Of a stretch of DNA of 44,902 nucleotides, positions 34,219 through 41,795 are shown one piece after another (the first letter of the stretch is position 1; the number at the start of each line of letters is the position of its first letter). The position numbers were made by a program, and so were the translations under genes. The DNA comes from CALMEE01 sp041748315 (GTDB lineage: Bacteria; Planctomycetota; Planctomycetia; Pirellulales; Pirellulaceae), in contig JBGTDM010000012.1 in NCBI GenBank assembly GCA_041748315.1, positions 1 through 44,902 of the forward strand, given 5' to 3'. The notes beneath the pieces were generated by a model, which was given only the letters and a program-made list of their open reading frames with translations, made no database searches and had not been told where the DNA came from.

Positions 34219-35006
34219 TGCACTAGTTGCTCCTGATCCGATTTGAATCTCGGTCGCCAAATAACTCGACCCACAAAAAAGGGACCCATCCGCTCAATGA
34301 ACTCACTCGTTTGCCGAGTATGCCGCATGTGCTGCACCAGAGCTGAAAGCGGAAATAGATCGGCGCCCAGTAAACCAACGACAAAATCCATATCTTGTTC
34401 ATTGAGTCCATGGGCGGCCAGTCGAATGTCGGTCGCGAGACCAGCCTTGCCGTATGCATGGCCGATTCCACCATGCTCCATTAACATTTTGCGTTGTTCT
34501 TCGCGCGACTCCTGTTCATATCGACCACTTCGTCGCAATGGATACCATATCGCCCAATCGAGCGTTGGGTCGGAAGCACGAAGAATCGGACGGGTGATCA
34601 ATACTTCTTCCAAGTCGTTTTCATACCCGATCGCGTAAGTTCGACCTAACATCGTGAACTCCGGTCGCGGTTCGAGACTACTGAGTTCAGTCGCTCGTAA
34701 TAATGGGTGTACTGTGTCCACAAGAATGTTGCTCTGTTCATACCAAAATAGAATTCCAATCCCATGGGGATCGTTCGCATCCTGGTAAATCACGCACGGA
34801 GGCTGCAACTCCTCCACGAGCCCTTTGACGGAAAAGAGATCTCTACACTGTCGAAACACAAACAAATGCATGAAGAGTCGACGATCAAGGGTGATCTGTC
34901 GGCCTTCCTGATCACGTCCTTTTTCACTGATATCGATACCCGATTTCGCTTGGTCAGATCCCGATCCGGATTCGCCGACATCGTTTTTTTTAACATTTAG
35001 AGCCAT
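34215..35006 (-). CDS. hemQ: Coproheme decarboxylase HemQ (chlorite dismutase family)
   Basis: It converts coproheme to heme b in the last step of the coproporphyrin-dependent pathway. The protein is 263 aa. Residues 1-44 are a polar, low-complexity leader not usual for the family, and the HemQ domain follows. Tyr155 in WAIWYPLRRS and His178 in MLMEHGGIG match the redox Tyr and axial His of HemQ. The hallmark of true chlorite dismutases (an active-site Arg) was not examined further. The start is ATG 35006, because AGAGG lies 7 bases upstream; it overlaps hemB by 10 bases. It overlaps hemE by four bases. Confidence 0.9.
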   Translation of the reverse strand: MALNVKKNDVGESGSGSDQAKSGIDISEKGRDQEGRQITLDRRLFMHLFVFRQCRDLFSVKGLVEELQPPCVIYQDANDPHGIGILFWYEQSNILVDTVHPLLRATELSSLEPRPEFTMLGRTYAIGYENDLEEVLITRPILRASDPTLDWAIWYPLRRSGRYEQESREEQRKMLMEHGGIGHAYGKAGLATDIRLAAHGLNEQDMDFVVGLLGADLFPLSALVQHMRHTRQTSEFIERMGPFFVGRVIWRPRFKSDQEQLVQ

Positions 35007-36007
35007 TGACATACCTCTTCTGCGTGATAACTCACCAATATATCCGCGCCGGCGCGTTTGATACCCAACAGGCATTCCAGTATCGCTTGTCGTTCGTCCA
35101 ACCATCCCGCCTTCGCGGCAGCCTTGATCATCGCATATTCGCCGCTGACGTTGTAGGCAACAATCGGAATCTCTGGATGGCGTGCCGACAAGCGGTGGAT
35201 AACATCCAGGTAGGCTAGCGCTGGCTTGATCATGATGAAGTCAGCTCCTTCGTCGATATCCAACTGGCTTTCGACAAAAATTTGCGAGACATTGGCCGGA
35301 TCCATTTGGTGAGAGTGTCGGTCGCCAAATTGTGGCGCGCCTGCAGCCGCTTCGCGAAAGGGACCGTAAAATGCCGACGCGTACTTAACCGCATAACTTA
35401 GAACACCAACTTGGCTGTAATCGGCTCGGTCAAGGGCTCCGCGAATCGCTCCGACCATGCCATCAATCATTCCGCTGGGCGCAACAATATCGGCGCCGGC
35501 CATGGCCTGGGACACGGCGATGCGCTCAAGTCGCTCGAGCGTCGCATCGTTCAGTAAATATCCATGCGGAAATTTCGCGTCAAACTGTGGTGATCCGGGA
35601 GCATTAATAATGCCACAATGCCCGTGATCCGTGTACTCGCAAAGACAGAGATCACAGATCAACAGCAAATCCGGAACGAATTCTTTAATCTCCCGAAGCG
35701 CACGTTGAATGAGCCCCGCTTCAGCGTAGGCACCGGACCCTTCAGAATCTTTGGTCTCCGGAACTCCAAAGAGCAAGATTGCAGGGATTCCCAACTCATG
35801 CAATTGTTTCGCTTTTCCTTTGACGAGATCGATCGACCATTGAAACTGCCCTGGCATCGATCGGATTGGACTCTTGACTTGTTCTCCCTCTGTGATGAAT
35901 AGTGGAGCGATAAAATCGCTTGGGTCGAGGCACACTTGTGTTGTCAAACGTCGCATCGTTGCATTTTGCCGAAGGCGTCTGGGCCGTTTGTCAATCTGTC
36001 TGGTCAT
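34997..36007 (-). CDS. hemB: Porphobilinogen synthase (delta-aminolevulinate dehydratase)
   Basis: Joins two 5-aminolevulinates into porphobilinogen. The product is 336 aa from ATG 36007. The zinc-type cysteine triad Cys121, Cys123 and Cys131 is present in DLCLCEYTDHGHCG, so this is the Zn-dependent class rather than the Mg class. The two Schiff-base lysines lie in SYAVKYASAFYGP and MIKPALAYLD. It is the first gene of the second block of the heme run, about 200 bases after hemD. Confidence 0.96.
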   Translation of the reverse strand: MTRQIDKRPRRLRQNATMRRLTTQVCLDPSDFIAPLFITEGEQVKSPIRSMPGQFQWSIDLVKGKAKQLHELGIPAILLFGVPETKDSEGSGAYAEAGLIQRALREIKEFVPDLLLICDLCLCEYTDHGHCGIINAPGSPQFDAKFPHGYLLNDATLERLERIAVSQAMAGADIVAPSGMIDGMVGAIRGALDRADYSQVGVLSYAVKYASAFYGPFREAAAGAPQFGDRHSHQMDPANVSQIFVESQLDIDEGADFIMIKPALAYLDVIHRLSARHPEIPIVAYNVSGEYAMIKAAAKAGWLDERQAILECLLGIKRAGADILVSYHAEEVCQWL

Positions 36008-36208
36008 GTTTCGAAAATGCAATTAGGGGAACGTTACCTGTCGTCCCAAGCAACCTCTCCGGTCGTAAACCCATTCATATTGTTGCCGAATCGGGAAAAT
36101 TCCGGAAAGCAACACCACCACTGAACGCATATGCCTGATCCGCCGAATCTAATCTCGTGCCGCCGTGCCCCGCCCCAGAACAAATTCATCTCAAAATAAT
36201 ACACTCGT

Positions 36209-36979
36209 TTATTGGGCATAGTACTCGTTTAATGCTGCGACAATTGCCGCCGCCTGGGGTTTCTCGGGCAACACATTTGCCTGAAATCCATACTGTAATA
36301 ACCTTGCAGACGTCGATGTTCCAAGGCAAATCCAACACAATGATTCTAGCAGGGGCCGGTTCTCACCGAAATGAACAAAAAAGCTGTCGATTGTTGAAGC
36401 GCTGTTAAATACCGCTGCATCCAACGAATCGTTCACTAACCTTTTTTGAGATTCTGTGAGGTTAACCCCTCGTGTCGTGTACAACACCCATTGAAGCAGT
36501 TCGACGCCTCGACTCCGCAATAAATCGGTCGCATCAAAACTAACGCGTTGCGGAGAAGGGTAAATCACAGTTTGCCCAGGTTCGACTGGAAGTTCGTGAA
36601 ATAAACTACGCGCGTTCCACACATTGGGTACAAAGTCTACAGGATACCCGTGTTTGATCACTGATTCAGCGGTGCGCTCGCCAACACAAGCGATCTGCGC
36701 TTTTATCTGGACGTCGCGTTCACGTACAAACTCAAAAAAGTAACGAACGGCATTGGCGCTGGAAAACACCAGCCATCTCCGTTTTGCGTTATCACTCAGT
36801 AATTTTAAGACATCCTGGGTCTCAGCACCCGCATTTATGTCGACAGCTTCTACTTCGATCAGCGGCAGCTCGATAGGGACGGCTTTGCATGCAAGCAATA
36901 ATTTACCAAGCTGTGCGTTTTCTCCCCTTGGCCGGGTAAGCAACACTCGTTTTGACTCAATCGCAGATTCAGTTGTCAT
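36209..36979 (-). CDS. hemD: Uroporphyrinogen-III synthase
   Basis: Closes and inverts ring D of hydroxymethylbilane to give uroporphyrinogen III. 256 aa, with the family pattern LLTRPRGENAQL at the start, RWLVFSSANAVRYFFE, CVGERTAESV, and AAVFNSASTIDSFF in the second lobe. HemD is poorly conserved overall, but the order with hemC supports it. The start overlaps the hemC stop by one base (TGATG). Confidence 0.92.
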   Translation of the reverse strand: MTTESAIESKRVLLTRPRGENAQLGKLLLACKAVPIELPLIEVEAVDINAGAETQDVLKLLSDNAKRRWLVFSSANAVRYFFEFVRERDVQIKAQIACVGERTAESVIKHGYPVDFVPNVWNARSLFHELPVEPGQTVIYPSPQRVSFDATDLLRSRGVELLQWVLYTTRGVNLTESQKRLVNDSLDAAVFNSASTIDSFFVHFGENRPLLESLCWICLGTSTSARLLQYGFQANVLPEKPQAAAIVAALNEYYAQ

Positions 36980-37962
36980 CAGTTATTTTCGGATCGGTTG
37001 TCAGGTCGAGCACTTGATTGTGAGTCGTTGCGTTCCAGATCAATCGTGCTCGACGGGCTGATCAATGTATTCGCACCGCTTCTTACCAATCGAGCAGCAC
37101 AATGTCGGGCCAGGTCCAATGGGTCGGGTCCGTGCGCGGATTCCGTAATACTTACTTGACCATCGACTGAAAGGACGCGACCGGTGATTTTGAAGGATTG
37201 CATGTTTGGATCGATGCATTCAGCCAGGACGCCTATCGGGGATGAACAACCTCCTTGCAACAACTGCAACACCATCCGCTCTGCATTGACACACATCGTC
37301 GTGATCTCATCGGAAATTTGGTTGAGCCGTTCAATCATTGGCAGGTTGTTGAGATTTACGGTTGCCGCCAAGCATCCTTGTCCCGGAGCCGGTAACATCT
37401 GTTCGTAAGTGAACCAATCGCTAATATGATCGGCTAGATTTGCACGGATGATACCTGCCGCAGCCAACACAATCGCATCGAACGGGCCATCCATGACCTT
37501 GGAGATTCTCGTGTGAATATTGCCCCGAATGGAAAGCAGTTTTAAATCAGAGCGAAGGGCTCGGCACTGTGATTGACGCCGAGGGCTACTCGTACCGACG
37601 ACCGCGCCGGTGGGGAGTTCTGCGAAACGCCACCCGTTTTTTGCCACGAGTACGTCGCGCGAATCCTCTCGCGGAAGGACGGGTATCACGGCAAGTTCGG
37701 CTTGATGTTGCGTCGGCAGATCTTTAAGACTGTGCACGGCGACATCAATTTTCCCGGACAGGATGGCATCCTCCAATTCCTTGGTAAACACGCCCTTTCC
37801 CCCAATTTCGGGGAGCGTTTGGTCCAATTGCCGATCGCCTTGTGTGGAAAAGCTGATGATCTCGATCTCATCTTCTGTGAACAACTCGGCGAGTCTGTCA
37901 CATACCAGTTTCGTCTGGTGGAGAGCGAGGGGCGACTTCCGCGTACCAAAAACAATTCGCAT
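36979..37962 (-). CDS. hemC: Porphobilinogen deaminase
   Basis: Links four porphobilinogens to hydroxymethylbilane. 327 aa. It has IVFGTRKSPLAL at the N-terminus, HSLKDLPT with catalytic Asp81, GTSSPRRQ (123-130), GQGCLA, and the dipyrromethane cofactor Cys239 in LQGGCSSPIG. A C-terminal tail of about 25 polar residues is not conserved. It is packed between hemA (6-base gap) and hemD (1-base overlap). Confidence 0.97.
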   Translation of the reverse strand: MRIVFGTRKSPLALHQTKLVCDRLAELFTEDEIEIISFSTQGDRQLDQTLPEIGGKGVFTKELEDAILSGKIDVAVHSLKDLPTQHQAELAVIPVLPREDSRDVLVAKNGWRFAELPTGAVVGTSSPRRQSQCRALRSDLKLLSIRGNIHTRISKVMDGPFDAIVLAAAGIIRANLADHISDWFTYEQMLPAPGQGCLAATVNLNNLPMIERLNQISDEITTMCVNAERMVLQLLQGGCSSPIGVLAECIDPNMQSFKITGRVLSVDGQVSITESAHGPDPLDLARHCAARLVRSGANTLISPSSTIDLERNDSQSSARPDNRSENN

Positions 37963-37968
37963 CGAGAG

Positions 37969-39315
37969 TCAGCCTGAATTCTTGGATAGCGGCTGTTCTG
38001 CGGAAATGATTTCTTGATCTGTTGATTTGTTCAAGCCGAACAATGTCACCAGTGCATCCGCACATTCAAAAGCCTGACGCGTACCGTGCATCGTTCGCAG
38101 TTGTGTCGTTGGATCGTGCAGGATCTTGTTGAGTAAAGCCTCGGAAAATCGCTCAATCACAGACCATTCGGTTTCTGAAGATTGGGAGAGCAACCGGGCG
38201 AGCCGTTCCAGCTCTTTCTTTCGAATGGCCTCTGCCTTGCGTCGTAACTCGCCAACCACGGATTCAGTCTCGACACCTCGATACCAACGAAGCAGGTTGT
38301 CAATTTCTGCAGCAATAATTTCATCGACGATCGCAAATTGACTCAACATTGACGGCGCTGTTTCAGCTTCACCGCATGCCATTTGCAGATCATCGATGTC
38401 GAAACGCTCGACGTTGGGAAGCTGATCGACGGTCGTATCCACATCGCGCGGTACCGCAATGTCCAAGATTAATAACTTGCGATCTTCGCGCTGCCGCATC
38501 GTTTGCACGATCATCTCACGAGTAATCAGAGTATGCGGTGCGTTGGTCGAGGTAATCAAAATGTCGGCCGCTCGCATCGCATCGTTAATCTGCTCATATA
38601 CAAAAGCGTGTCCTCCAAATGGTTTGGCCAGTTCCCGTGCCCTGGAGATGGTCCGATTGACGATGATTACGTCTTTGACGCCGATGGCGGTCAACTTTCG
38701 CAGGGCCATTTCCGCCATCTCCCCGGCTCCAAGCAACACCACGCGTCGACCTACTAGAGAATCAAATCGTTGGGCCGCAGTTTGCACGGCCACAGATGCA
38801 ACATCCGCAGCATCCTGAGTGAGCATGGCATTTGAGCGCGATTTGCGCCCCGCTTGAATGGCATAGCTGAATAGTTTGTTTAAAATTGGACCCATCGAAT
38901 TCAGGGCCATCCCGGTCCGCATCGAATCCCCAACTTGTCCCAGGATTTGGTGCTCGCCAATCACCAGTGATTCCAAGCCACACGCAACCCGGATTAAATG
39001 TTCAGCCGCACTTAAGCCGTCAAACCAACGCCCCATTTCTGCCAATTCTTCCACGGACAGTTGAGTCGATTCGGCGACAAACTTTAAAACGGTCAGTTTG
39101 ACTTGAGATGTTGGGACTCCACCGATCGCCGTACAATAAATCTCGGTACGGTTGCACGTCGACAAAATGGCCAACTCCTGGAGAAGCGCAGGCTGGCTAT
39201 CACCACACTGGAATCTGCCACAGGCACAGGCGATCGCTTCCGCATCAAAATGAACTTGTTCCCTAAACCGAATCGGAACCCATTGATAGGCAAAGCTCAA
39301 GCAATGTACATTCAT
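37969..39315 (-). CDS. hemA: Glutamyl-tRNA reductase
   Basis: Reduces glutamyl-tRNA to glutamate-1-semialdehyde with NADPH, the committed and often regulated step. It is 448 aa from ATG 39315, which fits the family N-terminus. The catalytic Cys54 lies in LSTCNRTEIY. GEHQILGQV and the NADPH-binding GAGEMAEMALRKL are present, followed by a long helical dimerisation tail. In-frame starts at 39336 and 39441 would add an unlikely leader. It heads the minus-strand heme run and is divergent from hemH. Confidence 0.97.
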   Translation of the reverse strand: MNVHCLSFAYQWVPIRFREQVHFDAEAIACACGRFQCGDSQPALLQELAILSTCNRTEIYCTAIGGVPTSQVKLTVLKFVAESTQLSVEELAEMGRWFDGLSAAEHLIRVACGLESLVIGEHQILGQVGDSMRTGMALNSMGPILNKLFSYAIQAGRKSRSNAMLTQDAADVASVAVQTAAQRFDSLVGRRVVLLGAGEMAEMALRKLTAIGVKDVIIVNRTISRARELAKPFGGHAFVYEQINDAMRAADILITSTNAPHTLITREMIVQTMRQREDRKLLILDIAVPRDVDTTVDQLPNVERFDIDDLQMACGEAETAPSMLSQFAIVDEIIAAEIDNLLRWYRGVETESVVGELRRKAEAIRKKELERLARLLSQSSETEWSVIERFSEALLNKILHDPTTQLRTMHGTRQAFECADALVTLFGLNKSTDQEIISAEQPLSKNSG

Positions 39316-39670
39316 AAAGGCGGGAGCCTCTGACATAATAGAAATGCTTTCCGTTAAACGAATTACGTGAAGGCGGTTATGAAAGGCCTCGTTGGGATCA
39401 AATCCCCAAGGTACCGCGAACCCCTTTATGTTTGAAGCCAACCCCGACTCCTGATTTTAACCGGTAATCCTCAGATACGCAAACTGAAACCGGCCGTAAA
39501 ATGGCCAGGATTTGAGCGCAAAGGAATTCAGGCCCGCTGTGAAGTACTTACGGGTTGCGGTGCCTGAAATTACCGTGCAAGTTCCCCCTTCCCGCTTTCA
39601 ATCCAAAACGTGCGATTCCGCCTGTGGCATTCAGTCGCAGGTCCGCGCCCGCTAATTCCAGGACTTTTCG
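39316..39670. promoter_or_regulatory. Divergent promoter region of hemA and hemH
   Basis: These are 355 bases without a gene. It must carry promoters for the two divergent heme transcripts. A weak palindrome (TTGGGATC near 39400) and a small GGCC hairpin near 39490 are visible, but no clear operator or -35/-10 pair was identified. AGGA lies near 39660, upstream of hemH. Confidence 0.45.
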
Positions 39671-40690
39671 ATGAAATTTGATTCCATCTTGTTCGTTTCG
39701 TTCGGTGGCCCTGAACGTAGAGATGATGTGATGCCATTCTTGAGAAATGTAGTGCGCGGCAAGCGGGTTCCCGATGAACGACTCGACGAGGTTGCCCAAC
39801 ACTATTACGATCTGGATGGTGTCAGCCCCTTGAATCAGCAGAATCGTGAACTTATCGAACTTGTTGGCCACGAACTTCGATCTCAGGCGATCGACCTGCC
39901 GATCTTCTTTGGCAATCGAAATTGGCACCCTCTTCTAAACGATACCTTGAGTGAAATGGTTGACCAGGGACTTTGCAAGGCGCTCGCGTTTGTCACGTCA
40001 GGATTTAGTTGCTATTCGGGATGTCGCCAATACCGCGAGAACATTTTTGAAGCACAACAATCGGTAGGTACCAAGGCGCCTGTCGTCGAGAAGATTCGTG
40101 TGTTTTACAATCATCCCTTGTTCATCGAAGGAATCTGCGACCGAATCGAAAATGCCGTTGGCTCAACGAACGTTCTCACCGACGATCGAACCCGCCTGGT
40201 ATTCACCGCGCATAGTATCCCGAAGGCAATGGCCGACAACAGTGATTACGTTAAACAATTGTCCGAAACCTGCTCGCTTGTTGCGCAATTTTTAGACGTC
40301 CCAATATGGGATCTGGTCTATCAAAGCCGCAGTGGTCCACCACAACAACCCTGGCTTGAACCAGACGTCGTAGACCATATGCACACAATCAAACAACTCG
40401 GTGTCGAGCAGGTTGTGATGTACCCCGTAGGATTTCTGTCCGACCATGTCGAAGTCCTGTTCGACTTGGATTATGAAGTCAAGCAGACCTGCACGGAAAT
40501 CGGACTCGATTTGATCCGAGTTAAGACGATCGGGAGTCACCCGAAGTTTGTCGAGATGGTTTGCGAGTTAATCGCAGAGCGCGTTCTGGGAAAAAACAAA
40601 CGCGCCACTGGTAAGTTCCCACCCAACCATGACACGTGCCCCTCCGACTGTTGCCTCTCCGGCCAACCGGGTGCAATCTCGCCCGTTTAG
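39671..40690 (+). CDS. hemH: Ferrochelatase (CpfC/HemH) with probable [2Fe-2S] cysteines
   Basis: Inserts Fe(II) into porphyrin; with HemQ present, the substrate is probably coproporphyrin III. The 339 aa protein has catalytic His181 in TAHSIP and Glu261 in DHVEVLFDLD. Cys118 in CYSGCRQY corresponds to the internal cluster ligand of Fe-S ferrochelatases, and Cys323, Cys327 and Cys328 in DTCPSDCC form a C-terminal trio. Together these are consistent with a [2Fe-2S] cluster, as in mycobacterial and some other ferrochelatases. The start ATG follows AGGA. It is divergent from hemA. Confidence 0.92.
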   Translation: MKFDSILFVSFGGPERRDDVMPFLRNVVRGKRVPDERLDEVAQHYYDLDGVSPLNQQNRELIELVGHELRSQAIDLPIFFGNRNWHPLLNDTLSEMVDQGLCKALAFVTSGFSCYSGCRQYRENIFEAQQSVGTKAPVVEKIRVFYNHPLFIEGICDRIENAVGSTNVLTDDRTRLVFTAHSIPKAMADNSDYVKQLSETCSLVAQFLDVPIWDLVYQSRSGPPQQPWLEPDVVDHMHTIKQLGVEQVVMYPVGFLSDHVEVLFDLDYEVKQTCTEIGLDLIRVKTIGSHPKFVEMVCELIAERVLGKNKRATGKFPPNHDTCPSDCCLSGQPGAISPV

Positions 40691-40892
40691 CGTATGGACG
40701 AACTCGGCTGAGACATACTATTGGCTGTCCATCAGTTACTTTTGACTCGTCATGAGTTTTCGTACGGTGCCATATCGGATAAGTGATCGGCGTGTGCGAA
40801 CCCTGGAAGCCCGCCTATCAGCGATGAAAAATGCCTGGTCATTGAATCATGCCCAATTTTACCTGATTTAAATCCGCCCCCAATCGGAATCC

Positions 40893-41525
40893 TCATTGCT
40901 TGGTCACTTTCCCATAAACATGAGGTGCTATTGGAATCACTGACGGAGCAAGTAGACGGAAATTTAGATCGATATTCTTGAATCGTGTATGTTCAAGGAA
41001 TGAGGCCGGATCACTCGTCAATCGACAACCATCGAAGATGGTTGCCCAAGGATACAACAACATTTTCTGATAGGTGCGTATCAGACTCGTTCGCCCCAGA
41101 ACATGTTCGAGCAATCGCAACTCACCGTCACACTTCAAAATTCGGTAAATTTCATCCAATACACCTTGCGGCGATTGGACGGAGCAAAGAACCAGCGTCA
41201 TCACGACGACTGAGTACGACTGATCTGGCAATGGAATTGCCTCGCCGGGTTGATCGATGATCTCAAGTTCCAAGCCGAACCGATCGGCTTGGAGCTTCAA
41301 TTCTGCATGCATATAGAGGTTGGGTTCGACAGCTATCACCTGGGTCGCTGGGGGGTAATAGCGGAAATTGGCGCCGCAACCTGCTCCAATCTCGACGATT
41401 CGCGACGGCAGTCCCTTGAAAAGAGATCGCTTCAGATCGCCATAGACGCGATCCGAAAGATTATTCAGCCTTTTCAGACCGCTAGCGGCAAACCGCTTTT
41501 GCAAGCACCGACACAGATGAATCAT
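40893..41525 (-). CDS. Class I SAM-dependent methyltransferase
   Basis: 210 aa with a Rossmann methyltransferase fold: the SAM motif I VEIGAGCGANF (about 43-53), an acidic second strand ending AVEPN, and the later VVVMTLVLCSV and RLLEHV stretches. The overall pattern resembles the type 11 and METTL7-like methyltransferases that act on small molecules or lipids. An N-terminal Cys-rich stretch and a hydrophobic segment are present. The substrate is unknown, and no pathway partner is adjacent. Confidence 0.82.
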   Translation of the reverse strand: MIHLCRCLQKRFAASGLKRLNNLSDRVYGDLKRSLFKGLPSRIVEIGAGCGANFRYYPPATQVIAVEPNLYMHAELKLQADRFGLELEIIDQPGEAIPLPDQSYSVVVMTLVLCSVQSPQGVLDEIYRILKCDGELRLLEHVLGRTSLIRTYQKMLLYPWATIFDGCRLTSDPASFLEHTRFKNIDLNFRLLAPSVIPIAPHVYGKVTKQ

Positions 41526-41795
41526 TGGATTGAGTTCTTACTTGAAAACCTGTTGATCGTGTAACAAGTGACATGGACGACCGCTGTTGGAATTGTTATT
41601 CCGCTTGGCTCTTTTGTAAAGATTTGCATGTTTTTGAACCAAAAACCTTGAATGGAGTTACCGCTCATTGGAACGGCAATCTGCGAGCTTTGAGTGGTTG
41701 CTATCAACCGTCGATTTTCGTTCGCGTTCCTTTAACAAATTGCCAGGTAAAACAAGTCCAGGACATGAGCTTGCGGTATTCAAGAATGAGTCGAA

